From assembly GCF_024347375.1 (NCBI RefSeq), contig NZ_AP025470.1, positions 2,108,001 to 2,172,000 of the forward strand: 64,000 nt of DNA, read 5' to 3'. Below are positions 52,555-61,960 of this stretch, piece after piece (the stretch's first letter is position 1; each line of letters starts with the position of its first letter). The DNA comes from Vibrio coralliirubri (GTDB lineage: Bacteria; Pseudomonadota; Gammaproteobacteria; Enterobacterales; Vibrionaceae). The notes under the pieces were generated by a model. That model made no database searches and was not told the DNA's origin. It saw only the letters and a list, made by a program, of their open reading frames with translations. The position numbers were made by a program, and so were the translations under genes.

Positions 52555-54099
52555 TCAGTTCTTTCTGATACCGTAATCACGAAGCTTATTCGCAATTGAG
52601 GTATGAGATACATTCAAACGTTTTGCTAGCTTACGGCTTGATGGGAAAGACTGATAAAGCTTCTCTAGAATCTGAGATTCATAGTCTTTCATGATTTCAT
52701 CGAGCGAGCCATCTAGGCTTAAGTTCGCCATTCCTGCCGTCATTGTTTCAAGCTGTGGCAAGTGGAATTGCTCAACCGTTAGTGTGTCTGAATCCAACTC
52801 TGTTAGTGCGCGTAGAACCATGTTGTCTAACTGACGAATATTGCCCGGCCATTGGTAATTACCAAGCTGGTCGATTAACTCTTGAGTCAATTTTGGTTTT
52901 AACATACCTAATTGCTGCGCGTACTTTGCAACGAACAATTCCAACAGTGGCGCTACGTCGTTTGAGCGTTCACGCAATGCTGGAATAGACAGAGTCAGTA
53001 CATTCAAGCGGTAAAACAAATCTTCACGGAACGAACCCGAGTCTGCTAATTCAGAAAGACGGTGGCGCGTTGATGCAATAATACGAACATCAGCGTGCAT
53101 CTCTTCTTCTTCACCAACACGACGGAATGAACCATCTTGTAGGAAACGCAGCAATTTGATTTGTAGATGCGGGCTCATCTCGCCAATTTCATCTAAAAAT
53201 ACGGTACCGCCATTCGCTTGTTCGAAAATGCCTTTGTGACCTTGTTCATGGTTGAATGAACCCGGCGCATGACCAAACAATTCCGTTTCCGCTACGTCAT
53301 CAGGCATCGATGCACAGCTTAGAATCAAAAATGGGAAAGACGATCGATTTGAACGGTTATGACACGCTTTCGCCAGCATCTCTTTACCTGTACCTGTATC
53401 GCCTTCAATTAATAGAGGCTGATCCAGCATAGCCAATTTCTTAGCTTGGCTGATCAAGGCTTTATGGCGATTAGAGACACCCACAAAATGTTCGAAACCT
53501 AGGTTGTTCTGTTCTGGGATTGAATCTGGCGAGTTCATCTCTTGATTACAAGAACGAATCGTCATTACTGCGCTCGCCAGTACCGCTTCGTTGACATCAC
53601 CACCAAGGTAAATCGGCAGGATCTCAATAGAGAAATCTAAACCATCCAACACGACAACTTCACGATGACGCGTTACATCGCCTTCGATCCAGCGAGCAAA
53701 GTTAAAGCTAGGAACAAACGTCGCGAGCGGTTCACCGATGACTTCGTCTTCTTGTTTATTGAAGAGGTTCAATGCAGCGTGGTTAGCCATATCGATTGAG
53801 CCTTTAAGGTCAATCGCAATCACGGGATCAGGTAGGTTTGCCAGCAGAGCAATCAGCTCTGTGTTATGCCTTTCGCTTGGCATAAATTGGATCTTACGTA
53901 CATCCTTCACACCTGAAATTCGGCGAATTTCAGCCATAAGTTCACTAAAAGCATCAAAATCGATATCAGGGCAGTTTAGGTAAATAATACCTTTAACATC
54001 AATTTCGATTCCTCTTAAATCAATGCTTTTTGAGGCCAAGATATCGAGCAACTCACGCGTTAAGCCGAGTCTGTCTTCACACAATACTTCAAGACGCAC
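52555..54099 (-). CDS. tyrR: Transcriptional regulator TyrR
   Basis: The 514-residue protein is full length (E. coli 513) with an N-terminal ACT domain (MRLEVLCEDRLGLTRELLDI), a PAS domain (LPDPVIAIDLKGSIDMANHA), an AAA+ sigma54-type core (Walker A GDTGTGKE near 235; FGHAPGSFNHEQ in place of the GAFTGA-type loop, as usual for TyrR) and a C-terminal helix-turn-helix (RKLAKRLNVSHTSIANKLRD). It binds aromatic amino acids and controls their synthesis and transport genes. The gene follows ycjX-ycjF, the E. coli order, with a 34-bp palindrome between ycjF and tyrR that resembles a TyrR box. Confidence 0.97.
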   Translation of the reverse strand: MRLEVLCEDRLGLTRELLDILASKSIDLRGIEIDVKGIIYLNCPDIDFDAFSELMAEIRRISGVKDVRKIQFMPSERHNTELIALLANLPDPVIAIDLKGSIDMANHAALNLFNKQEDEVIGEPLATFVPSFNFARWIEGDVTRHREVVVLDGLDFSIEILPIYLGGDVNEAVLASAVMTIRSCNQEMNSPDSIPEQNNLGFEHFVGVSNRHKALISQAKKLAMLDQPLLIEGDTGTGKEMLAKACHNRSNRSSFPFLILSCASMPDDVAETELFGHAPGSFNHEQGHKGIFEQANGGTVFLDEIGEMSPHLQIKLLRFLQDGSFRRVGEEEEMHADVRIIASTRHRLSELADSGSFREDLFYRLNVLTLSIPALRERSNDVAPLLELFVAKYAQQLGMLKPKLTQELIDQLGNYQWPGNIRQLDNMVLRALTELDSDTLTVEQFHLPQLETMTAGMANLSLDGSLDEIMKDYESQILEKLYQSFPSSRKLAKRLNVSHTSIANKLRDYGIRKN

Positions 54100-54165
54100 A
54101 AATAGTCCTATTATAGGTGTCAGGATAAGTTGACAGTAGTGTGGATTAAGCTCTGAGTTCAGTCA

Positions 54166-54199
54166 AGAAGAAGAGTAAACATATGTTTACTCTTCTTCT
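54166..54199. promoter_or_regulatory. 34-bp perfect palindrome, TyrR box-like
   Basis: The 17-bp arms read inward ...AGAGTAAACAT and mirror. The core GTAAA-N6-TTTAC keeps the G-N14-C spacing of the TyrR box (TGTAAA-N6-TTTACA), lying 67-100 bases upstream of the tyrR start. It may serve tyrR autoregulation and, as a hairpin, end the ycjX-ycjF message. Confidence 0.55.
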
Positions 54200-54222
54200 C
54201 AAACTATTGAGCTTCAAATGCT

Positions 54223-55275
54223 TTATTTGAGAGTGATACGCTTTATTTCAGAAAGGACGGCTTTGCGGAGATCTGCCAGTTTTACTTTTCGTTCGTTATG
54301 CCAAGGCATAGGACGCAGCAATGTCATGGCTTTTAAGCCAAGTCTTGCGGTAAGGATACCGACACCTAGCCCCTGACCTGCTCGAGCTGAGACTTTGCCT
54401 GCAAGATCCATCGAGACGAGATCCATACTTGCATCAATTGCGAGCTCACTGGCTCCCGCAGCTGCCATGTTGATTAACACCAGTTTAAATAGCTTAATAC
54501 GAGACCAGTAGCCAAGCTCAATGCCATACACATCTGCAAGCTTGTCTATCATGGTGAAATTTCGCCACGCCACCAGCAACATATCTGCTGCGGCCAATGG
54601 ACTCACCGCAACCAAAGCCGCCGATTCGGTCGAGAACTTAGTGACGATTTGAGTCGCTACTTTGTCTTGTTGACTCACGACTAACGCATCGTACATATCC
54701 AACACTTCTGCATCACTGTGCGCTGGATTAATGCTGTTTCGCCACTTATCGTACGAAGGAGACTCAGCGATAATGCCGCCTTGCTTGGCGATGTTTTCAC
54801 AGAACGCTTTGCCCTTACCGACACTTTGGCTTTGGAGTAGTTCTTCACTCTGCTCTTGCACACTAAAGTGATCTTTAAGCGAGCGCAGTTTCCACAGCTC
54901 TTTGCCTATTGCGCCTAAACCCAATGAAGCAATGGCAGCAATAAAGCCAGCCCAACCTAACGCAAGCCAGTCAGCCGTTTGAATCGCGGTAATCACCGAA
55001 TCAATTGCCTGCCATCCAACTAGGCCAGAGAAAGCGACCAATAAACCCGTTCCAAACCATTTCTTCTTTTTGCTCGGTCGAATCACTTGTTCCAATTGCT
55101 GCTCAGCTTCGCCATCAAGTTCGGCTTCCACTTTCGGTGCAACAGGGACAAATTTCTCTTGTTCTGTGAACAGTTGTTGAGCGCCTAAATCCGGGCCAAC
55201 TTCGCTCTTGTCTTGCTCATCAAAAGAGGTCTTCAACGGCTCATTAAAGACCTGCTTTGTTTTTAATTCACTCAT
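54223..55275 (-). CDS. ycjF: YcjF family inner-membrane protein
   Basis: The start [14 protein letters not shown] at 55275 (GAGG upstream) gives 350 residues; a longer frame begins inside ycjX at 55350. After a 90-residue hydrophilic part there are two membrane segments ([37 protein letters not shown]) and the TIGR01620 domain ([39 protein letters not shown]). Found with ycjX in proteobacteria, often within stress (phage-shock-like) regulons. Function unknown. Confidence 0.9.
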   Translation of the reverse strand: MSELKTKQVFNEPLKTSFDEQDKSEVGPDLGAQQLFTEQEKFVPVAPKVEAELDGEAEQQLEQVIRPSKKKKWFGTGLLVAFSGLVGWQAIDSVITAIQTADWLALGWAGFIAAIASLGLGAIGKELWKLRSLKDHFSVQEQSEELLQSQSVGKGKAFCENIAKQGGIIAESPSYDKWRNSINPAHSDAEVLDMYDALVVSQQDKVATQIVTKFSTESAALVAVSPLAAADMLLVAWRNFTMIDKLADVYGIELGYWSRIKLFKLVLINMAAAGASELAIDASMDLVSMDLAGKVSARAGQGLGVGILTARLGLKAMTLLRPMPWHNERKVKLADLRKAVLSEIKRITLK

Positions 55276-55289
55276 TTTGATTGCCTCAA

Positions 55290-56663
55290 TTACTTCAACT
55301 TGTCGCCAATGAGATACTCTAAAACCTTGTCGACTCTTAGATGTTGGCAAGGTTCATCGGAATGTTGCTCCATCGGTCTAAAGCTCGTGAAATCAAACTG
55401 GTTGGTTTCCCAATACTGTTTGTTGGGCAACTTACGCGGCACCTCTCCCGGATACATGGTTTGAGGGACATTATCCAAAGTCACACCTTGCAACGCCGGA
55501 ACATTGTCTGAGCCAGACGAGATATAACCTGCGCTGGTCGCTTGAATAGACGCGATGCTCATACAACTCATGTCTATGTGTTCAAACGCCGCCTGTTGCC
55601 AAGCCGGATGCACCATCTGTTGTAACAGTGACACCAAGTTCGGATGTTGATCCGGTGTCACGTGGTCAGCCTTGGTGGCTGCAAACAAGATCTTGTCGAT
55701 CTTCGGCGCGAATAAACGTCTTAAGATATTGCTTCGACCGTACTTAAAGCTCTTAAGTAACTGTTCTAACGCGCCACGCATATCCATGAAAGAGTCATAG
55801 CCCGCATTAAGTGGTTGTAAGCAATCCACCAACACGATTTGTCTGTCGAACGTCGCGAAGTGATTCTTGTAGAACGCTTTCACGACCTTCTGTTGATACT
55901 CTTCATAACGCGCTTTCAGTACCGCATAGTTACTTGTTTTGGAGAACTTACCTTCAGGCGCGATACACGGAAAGAATTGCAACACAGGCGCGCCTTCAAG
56001 CTCACCGGGTAATACGAATCGACCCGGCTGTACCCAATGCAGTCCGTTACTTTTACAAGTATGAAGGTACTGGGTGTAGCTATCGGCAATCGCGACCAGT
56101 TTCTTTTCGTCCGCTTCTGCTAGCAAATCGATATCACCACGCATTGCGTTCCACTGTTGGGAGTAAGTTTCTCTGTCGCCTTTCAATGCGGCAAACTGAG
56201 ATTGGCTCCAGGTATCGAAGTCCATATCCAGTAACGGTAAATCAAGCAGCCACTCTCCTGGATAATCGACAATATCGAGATAAAGGGTGCTGTTTTTACT
56301 CAGTAGCTTCTTTGCGCCCTTCGCAGGCTTATATTTGATTGCTAGACGAATCTCACTGACATCACGCGTTGGCACTGGCCATTCTGGTGGCAGTGCATTC
56401 AACGACTCCATTGCTTCATCGTAAGAGAAGCGTGGAATCATCATGTTGTGTTGCGGGATACGCTTTGCGCCAATAATTCTTCCATCTCTCGCCGATGCAA
56501 GCAGTGGTAGATTTTTATGGGTAGACGTATGAAGAAGCTGATTAACCAGCGAAGTTATGAATGCTGTCTTACCCGCACGAGAAAGCCCCGTGACCGCTAC
56601 TCGAATATGAGAATCCGTTCCTCTGCTTATAAAGTCACTCATTTCTTGAGTTAGGTGTTTCAT
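55290..56663 (-). CDS. ycjX: YcjX family GTP-binding-like protein
   Basis: The 457-residue protein has a P-loop [16 protein letters not shown] (about 23-38) and family signatures such as [39 protein letters not shown] and [20 protein letters not shown], the last with the D-C-L of a GTPase-like fold. YcjX is a stress-induced protein encoded next to ycjF and tyrR in E. coli, as here. The IS3-type element now lies 175 bases upstream of its start, in the same direction. Confidence 0.93.
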   Translation of the reverse strand: MKHLTQEMSDFISRGTDSHIRVAVTGLSRAGKTAFITSLVNQLLHTSTHKNLPLLASARDGRIIGAKRIPQHNMMIPRFSYDEAMESLNALPPEWPVPTRDVSEIRLAIKYKPAKGAKKLLSKNSTLYLDIVDYPGEWLLDLPLLDMDFDTWSQSQFAALKGDRETYSQQWNAMRGDIDLLAEADEKKLVAIADSYTQYLHTCKSNGLHWVQPGRFVLPGELEGAPVLQFFPCIAPEGKFSKTSNYAVLKARYEEYQQKVVKAFYKNHFATFDRQIVLVDCLQPLNAGYDSFMDMRGALEQLLKSFKYGRSNILRRLFAPKIDKILFAATKADHVTPDQHPNLVSLLQQMVHPAWQQAAFEHIDMSCMSIASIQATSAGYISSGSDNVPALQGVTLDNVPQTMYPGEVPRKLPNKQYWETNQFDFTSFRPMEQHSDEPCQHLRVDKVLEYLIGDKLK

Positions 56664-56863
56664 TTGAACGACTCCGTGATAGTTAGGCTCGCTGGTTATG
56701 GTAATAGAGAGGCAAGCCTATGTTCTTTCCCCGTTGGGATAGTTTGTATGCTTTTGCTAATGTTGATGTTGATGAGTATGCAATACACATTCTTAATGCT
56801 AGATGAATAAAAGCCCCTGACTACATTCATAATGAAGTGACCCCGTAAAGTTGGACATTTCTG

Positions 56864-57649
56864 TTAAGCGGCTTTCAAGGCCTGAGTTCGATATTCTATC
56901 GGAGTCAGGCCTTTTAGTTTCACTTTTATACGTTTGGTATTGTAGTACTCGATGTATTCTTTAATCTGCTCTATCAGAGCATCTGCATCTTCAAAGCTTT
57001 GGTTGTGATACATCTCGGTTTTGAGTAAAGCAAAAAAGTTTTCAGCAACAGCATTATCCAAGCAGTTACCTTTTCTCGACATGCTTTGCGTTAACCCACT
57101 CTCCGCTACCTTTTTCTGATACTGTCGATGGCGATATTGCCAACCTTGATCGCTATGTATAATTGGCTTTGAGTTGGGTTTAAGCGTTGATATAGCTTCC
57201 GTCAGCATATCTGTGACAAGCGGCAAGCAGGCATTTTTGGCCACTCTATAAGCAACCACCTCCTGAGTAAACAAGTCGACAACGGGAGATAAGTATACTT
57301 TCTGCTCTTTGACTTTGAACTCCGTGACATCAGTTACCCACTTTTCATCGGGTTGAGTCGCACTAAAATCTCTTTCAAGAACGTTGGGAGCAGCTTTTCC
57401 TGACTCTCCTCGGTATGAACGATACTTTTTAATCCTGACCGTCGATTTAAGGTTGAGCTGAGCCATAAGCCTTTGAACCGTTTTGTGATTAAGCACGAAC
57501 CCCTGATTCTTTAGTTCCAAGTGAATACGGCGGTAGCCGTATCGCCCCTTATGTTCATGATAAATTGACTTTATCAACCGCAGCTCACGTTCGTAGCTAT
57601 TTTGGCGCTTGCTCGTTTGAGCCTGATAATAAAAGACACTTTTTGCCAA
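56864..57649 (-). CDS. IS3 family transposase OrfB
   Basis: The 261-residue frame from MAKSVFYYQAQTSKRQ holds the integrase core with DDE residues: WVTDVTEFKVKEQKVYLSPV (Asp), PIIHSDQGWQYRH (Asp) and NCLDNAVAENFFALLKTEM (Glu). The frame extends further upstream (EKAVIALTLKGKYPLKHLLH) past the slippery site, so OrfB is normally made as an OrfAB fusion. It starts inside that region at 57649 if translated alone. Confidence 0.93.
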   Translation of the reverse strand: MAKSVFYYQAQTSKRQNSYERELRLIKSIYHEHKGRYGYRRIHLELKNQGFVLNHKTVQRLMAQLNLKSTVRIKKYRSYRGESGKAAPNVLERDFSATQPDEKWVTDVTEFKVKEQKVYLSPVVDLFTQEVVAYRVAKNACLPLVTDMLTEAISTLKPNSKPIIHSDQGWQYRHRQYQKKVAESGLTQSMSRKGNCLDNAVAENFFALLKTEMYHNQSFEDADALIEQIKEYIEYYNTKRIKVKLKGLTPIEYRTQALKAA

Positions 57650-57702
57650 CTGTAGAGTGTGCAGTAAGTGCTTTAATGGGTACTTGCCTTTAAGAGTTAG
57701 AG

Positions 57703-58212
57703 CTATGACCGCTTTTTCTTTGTTCGACGGTTTTTTTTCTGCTCCAACTCTTCCAACTTTTTTAGAACGGCATTCTCGGTTCGTAAGTAGACCAACTCCT
57801 CTTTTAGCTCCTCAAGTGTCATTTCATTATCAGGCTTAGTGGTACGTTGAGGTTGCTGTTTCATTGAGGGTCTTCCTTTCTGGCGCATTTCGAGCCCCTT
57901 GATACCGAGCTCATTAAATCGTTTAAGCCAGACAGAGAGTATTCCAGGGGATGAGAGGTTTAATACAGCGCTAGTGTGCGTGAGAGACCATTCATTCGTC
58001 CACATTAAATTCAATGCTTTTCGTTTTGTTTGAGCAGTCGCGGCATGATTAGTTGGTAAAAATGAATCAGTACCATGGATGGCAAAGACTTGAGCCCAAT
58101 ACCGTATCTGCCTTGAAGAAATTGAATATTGTTTTGCTAAGTAGAGAGATGACGTGCCATCTAAGTATTGCTTAGCAATGATACATTTTAGCTCTCGGCT
58201 ATATTTGGACAT
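57703..58212 (-). CDS. IS3 family transposase OrfA
   Basis: The start MSKYSRELKCIIAKQYLDG at 58212 gives 169 residues; the longer frame from 58311 runs outside the element. The N-terminus has helix-turn-helix patterns (SSLYLAKQYSISSRQIRYWA, TSAVLNLSSPGILSVWLKRF) and the C-terminus a leucine-rich dimerisation helix (EELKEELVYLRTENAVLKKL). The A8 run at 57738-57731 near the end would allow a -1 shift into the OrfB frame. Confidence 0.9.
   Translation of the reverse strand: MSKYSRELKCIIAKQYLDGTSSLYLAKQYSISSRQIRYWAQVFAIHGTDSFLPTNHAATAQTKRKALNLMWTNEWSLTHTSAVLNLSSPGILSVWLKRFNELGIKGLEMRQKGRPSMKQQPQRTTKPDNEMTLEELKEELVYLRTENAVLKKLEELEQKKNRRTKKKRS
57731..57738 (-). promoter_or_regulatory. A8 slippery sequence for programmed -1 frameshift
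   Basis: On the minus strand CAG AAA AAA AAC in the OrfA frame becomes GAA AAA AAA CCG one base back, which continues as PSNKEKAVIALTL into OrfB. This is the usual IS3 strategy to make the OrfAB transposase. Confidence 0.75.
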
Positions 58213-58297
58213 AAAAAGACCCCCAATAATTGGTGTCCAACTATTGGGGGTCAGTTCATAATCAGGGGCTTTAGAATTTTTGCACGATATCCGACGT

Positions 58298-58483
58298 TTA
58301 ATCGTCTTCAATCAACTTGTAGATAACAAACAGCGCAATCTCTGCAATTAGCCAAAGCGCACATGTAATCGTCACGTATTTATTATCAAAGATACTGATC
58401 CCTTTCAAGATCAGGTCGTAGCCAACAAAAGCACCAATCACCACTGCCAAGATAATCTGTAGGATCTGAATAAAACGAGGCAT
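58298..58483 (-). CDS. Small two-helix membrane protein, 61 aa
   Basis: The ATG at 58483 follows GGAGAGAGGA. The protein MPRFIQILQIILAVVIGAFV...TITCALWLIAEIALFVIYKL has two transmembrane helices and little else. Its terminator has been split by the IS3-type element. No function can be read; similar small proteins are common in vibrios next to fumarase or aromatic genes, but I cannot name it. Confidence 0.65.
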   Translation of the reverse strand: MPRFIQILQIILAVVIGAFVGYDLILKGISIFDNKYVTITCALWLIAEIALFVIYKLIEDD

Positions 58484-58647
58484 TCCTCTCTCCTATGTTC
58501 TTATATCAAACTATGTGTTTATCACTATATCATTGATAATAAGACAAAAGTGCAGATAATGCTGCACTTTTGTCTTTAACTTTCTGTCAAAAATTGCAAT
58601 TCAAACGCTGAAGTTAGCGACAATTACGATTTTTTGGCGTCGGTTAA

Positions 58648-60165
58648 TTACGCTTTCTCAGCTTCAGCAATCTTCACTTTCCACGTGTCAGGGCCGATCT
58701 GGTGTGCGTTCACGCCGTTAGAGTCAACCGCTACCGTTACAGGCATATCTTCAACTTCAAACTCGTAAATCGCTTCCATACCGAGATCTTCAAACGCAAC
58801 TACGCGTGCTTTTTTAATTGCTTTCGCGACTAAATAAGCTGCACCGCCAACCGCCATTAGGTAAACCGCTTTGTGCTCTTTGATTGATTCAACCGTTGCA
58901 GGGCCACGTTCTGCTTTACCGATCATGCCCATAATGCCAGTTTCGTTCAGCATCATATCAGTGAACTTATCCATACGTGTTGAAGTTGTTGGGCCCGCAG
59001 GACCTACCGCTTCATCACCTACAGCATCAACAGGACCCACGTAGTAAATGAACTTGCCTTTGAAATCAACGCCAGCTGGTAAGCCTTCGCCGCTTTCTAG
59101 CATGCCTTGAATACGTTTATGAGCAGCATCACGACCGGTTAAGATCTTACCTGACAGAAGAACCGTTTCGCCGGTCTTCCACTCTTGTACGTCTTCTTTG
59201 GTCACTTCATCAAGGTTAACACGGCGTGTGTTTGCGCCCGCTTCCCAAGTGATGTCTGGCCACTCTTCTAGCTTAGGTGGTGTTAGCTCTGCTGGGCCGC
59301 TGCCATCTAGTGTGAAGTGAACGTGACGCGTTGCTGCACAGTTCGGGATCAAACATACAGGCTTAGATGCTGCGTGTGTTGGTGCTGTTTTGATTTTTAC
59401 GTCAACCACAGTCGTTAGACCGCCAAGACCTTGTGCACCAATACCTAGCTTGTTTACACGGTTGAAGATGTCTAGACGAAGCTCTTCTTCTGCGTTCTCT
59501 GGACCTTTCTCGATAAGCTCTTGGATATCGATGTGTTCCATCAAAGATTCTTTCGCTAGCACCGCTGCTTTCTCAGCCGTACCGCCGATGCCTATACCTA
59601 GCATACCCGGTGGACACCAGCCTGCACCCATTGTTGGCAGCGTCTTCTCTACCCATTCTGCAATATCATCAGAAGGGTTCAGCATAACCATCTTGGTTTT
59701 GTTCTCAGAACCGCCGCCCTTAGCCGCGATTTGAATTTCAACTTTGTTACCTGGAACCATATTAATGTGGACAACCGCTGGTGTGTTGTCTTTGGTATTA
59801 ATACGCTTACCTGCAGGGTCCATTAGGACAGATGCACGCAATGGGTTATCAGGGTTGTTGTAAGCTTGACGAACGCCTTCATCAACCATCTGTTGTACTG
59901 TTTGATCCGTTTCCCACCTAACATCCATACCGATGTTCACGAAACAAGTAACAATACCCGTATCCTGACAAATTGGACGATGGCCTTCCGCAGACATGCG
60001 CGAGTTGATAAGAATCTGAGCAATAGCATCTTTAGCTGCTTGGCTCTCTTCTTTCTCGTACGCTTTTTCTAGGGCTTGGACAAAGTCTAAAGGGTGATAA
60101 TAAGAAATGTACTGAAGTGCGTCAGCGACACTGCTGATCACATCTTGCTTACGAATAACCGTCAT
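58648..60165 (-). CDS. Class I (iron-sulfur) fumarate hydratase
   Basis: The start MTVIRKQDVISSVADAL at 60165 (AGAGG 7 bases upstream) gives 505 residues; a frame to 60282 adds an implausible tail. The protein is of the single-chain class I type (E. coli FumA/FumB length 548), with cluster cysteines expected in CQDTG (Cys66), GWCPPG and CLIPNCAATRH, and the beta-half motif AVGPAGPTTSTRMDKFT. It interconverts fumarate and malate in the citric acid cycle; class I enzymes are oxygen-sensitive. It is divergent from pabB, with 254 bases between. Confidence 0.92.
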   Translation of the reverse strand: MTVIRKQDVISSVADALQYISYYHPLDFVQALEKAYEKEESQAAKDAIAQILINSRMSAEGHRPICQDTGIVTCFVNIGMDVRWETDQTVQQMVDEGVRQAYNNPDNPLRASVLMDPAGKRINTKDNTPAVVHINMVPGNKVEIQIAAKGGGSENKTKMVMLNPSDDIAEWVEKTLPTMGAGWCPPGMLGIGIGGTAEKAAVLAKESLMEHIDIQELIEKGPENAEEELRLDIFNRVNKLGIGAQGLGGLTTVVDVKIKTAPTHAASKPVCLIPNCAATRHVHFTLDGSGPAELTPPKLEEWPDITWEAGANTRRVNLDEVTKEDVQEWKTGETVLLSGKILTGRDAAHKRIQGMLESGEGLPAGVDFKGKFIYYVGPVDAVGDEAVGPAGPTTSTRMDKFTDMMLNETGIMGMIGKAERGPATVESIKEHKAVYLMAVGGAAYLVAKAIKKARVVAFEDLGMEAIYEFEVEDMPVTVAVDSNGVNAHQIGPDTWKVKIAEAEKA

Positions 60166-60419
60166 TGCATGCCTCTTTATTGTTCTGGTTCCATGTGGGT
60201 TCACAGTTTGGCTATCTATGCCAAATCGAATTAGGTGGTTTAGCTTTTTATTGTGTTGAGCTGTATTTAGTTGCTTTAGCAATCGCTTGCATAGCTTTAA
60301 ACTAAACCACTTGGATTACTCCGTTCTAATCAAGAACCCATTTTATTTTCAATTTATGATACTCTTGCTTCCTCTCACACGCCATGCAGTGATCGAACTC
60401 TTTGTCACAAATTAAACAA

Positions 60420-61799
60420 ATGAATAACAACGAATTTCGCTCTATCCAAATCAAGCCGCTTGAATATCAATCAACTTTAGCTAAACAGCTGTTTTCCCAT
60501 ATTGAAAACCTGCCGTGGGCAATGCTATTACGCTCCGCTTCAGAAAGCCACGTTGATAGTCGATACGATATTTTAGTTGCTCAACCCATCGCCACCTTCG
60601 AGACAATCGGTGCAAAAACGACCGTTAATGTTAATGAGACGTGCGAGGTTTCAGACTCCGATCCTTTCGAACTACTCGACCAATATCAGCAACAGTTATT
60701 GCCTGCGACTAAAGAGCACACTGAGTTGCCATTCGTTGGCGGTACTTTGGGCTATTTTAGCTATGATTTAGGGCGCAGAGTCGAGACACTTCCTTCACTC
60801 GCAAAGCGTGATATTGAAGCACCTGACATGGCGGTTGGCTTGTATGAATGGGCAGTTATCGTAGACCACCAATTGAAAACGGCGTGTATTGTCGGTAACA
60901 ATATCGATGAATATCATGATTGGCTGATGCAGCAAATGGCTCAATCACACCTAACACATGCGCCCTTTGGATTAACCACACCGTGGCAGTCCAATATGAG
61001 CGAAGAGAGCTACGCCACTAAGTTCGATAGTGTTCAAGAGTACCTGTTATCCGGCGACTGCTATCAGATTAACTTAGCTCAGCGCTTCAATGCCCAATAC
61101 CAAGGCAGTGAATGGCTGGCTTATGACAAGTTAGAACAGTACAACTCAGCGCCCTTTTCTGGTTTCATCCGTTTGGCCGACTGCGCAATCATCAGTGTTT
61201 CGCCAGAGCGTTTCTTAGAACTCAAAGACAACGTCATTGAAACCAAGCCAATCAAAGGCACACGACCTCGTTCTGAGAACCCGATGATTGATGATGCTAA
61301 CGCGCAAGACCTAGCAAGCGCCGATAAAGATCAGGCCGAGAACCTGATGATCGTCGACCTACTTCGTAATGACATTGGTCGAGTGGCAAAACCGGGCACA
61401 GTGCATGTACCAAAGTTGTTCGATATTGAGAGCTTCCCTGCCGTGCACCACTTAGTAAGCACGATACGAGCAGACCTTGATGATCAATATTCTGCGACTG
61501 ACCTTCTGAGAGCGTGTTTCCCTGGAGGGTCGATTACTGGCGCGCCAAAAGTTCGCGCGATGCAAATCATTGAAGAGTTAGAACCGCATCGACGTTCAGC
61601 GTACTGCGGCAGTATTGGCTACATCAGCCGAAATGGCAGAATGGATACCAGTATTACCATTCGTACATTAGTCGCTGAGAACAACACGCTTTATGCATGG
61701 GCTGGCGGTGGTGTGGTGTTTGATAGTGATTGTGCTTCTGAATACCAAGAAACACTGGATAAGCTGAGTCGAATTCTACCGGTACTTGAAGATTGCTAA
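60420..61799 (+). CDS. pabB: Aminodeoxychorismate synthase component I
   Basis: From ATG 60420 the protein is 459 residues (TTG at 60402 would add 6). It belongs to the chorismate-utilising family: VGGTLGYFSYDLGRRVE, GDCYQINLAQRF, the PIKGTRPR motif and GGSITGAPKVRAMQII. PabB with PabA makes 4-amino-4-deoxychorismate for folate. The PIKGTRPR motif has the Lys nucleophile typical of PabB rather than TrpE. Codons and length are normal. Confidence 0.93.
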   Translation: MNNNEFRSIQIKPLEYQSTLAKQLFSHIENLPWAMLLRSASESHVDSRYDILVAQPIATFETIGAKTTVNVNETCEVSDSDPFELLDQYQQQLLPATKEHTELPFVGGTLGYFSYDLGRRVETLPSLAKRDIEAPDMAVGLYEWAVIVDHQLKTACIVGNNIDEYHDWLMQQMAQSHLTHAPFGLTTPWQSNMSEESYATKFDSVQEYLLSGDCYQINLAQRFNAQYQGSEWLAYDKLEQYNSAPFSGFIRLADCAIISVSPERFLELKDNVIETKPIKGTRPRSENPMIDDANAQDLASADKDQAENLMIVDLLRNDIGRVAKPGTVHVPKLFDIESFPAVHHLVSTIRADLDDQYSATDLLRACFPGGSITGAPKVRAMQIIEELEPHRRSAYCGSIGYISRNGRMDTSITIRTLVAENNTLYAWAGGGVVFDSDCASEYQETLDKLSRILPVLEDC

Positions 61800-61880
61800 A
61801 CCTAATGTCATTAACTGCGAGTTCCGCGATTTAATGACGAGTTCCGCTGCTTAACGGCCAACAAAAGACTATATAAGAAG

Positions 61881-61914
61881 AAACCGAAGGATCGTAAGAT
61901 CACTTCGGTTTTTT
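61881..61914 (+). terminator. Rho-independent terminator after pabB
   Basis: AAACCGAAG with CTTCGGTTTT closes a stem that also includes GATC/GATC pairing, followed by TTTT. Upstream (61806-61855) there is a short repeated GAGTTCCGC(g/t) segment with no known role. Confidence 0.85.
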
Positions 61915-61960
61915 AGTCTTTAAGTTAGAGTGCATTGCTCACAACACTTTATTCGCGTGT

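Larger units (their letters stand above)
56838..58253 (-). mobile_element. IS3-family (IS150-like) insertion sequence, about 1416 bp
   Basis: The ends are 20-bp inverted repeats (TGACCCCGTAAAGTTGGACA and, inward from the right, TGACCCCCAATAGTTGGACA, 17/20 identical), of the TG...CA type. It carries orfA and orfB with a slippery A8 between them. TTCATAAT occurs on both sides (56826-56833 and 58255-58262), 8 bp rather than the 3-5 usual for the family, with four and one extra bases beside the ends, so the exact duplication is uncertain. The target is the loop of a terminator. Confidence 0.9.
56810..58272. other. Terminator split by the IS3-type element
   Basis: AAAGCCCCTGA (56810-56820) and TCAGGGGCTTT (58262-58272) are 11-bp arms of a hairpin whose original loop was CTACATTCATAA. 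The element lies in the loop. The terminator ended the small membrane protein gene at 58298 on the minus strand and is now interrupted. Confidence 0.75.
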
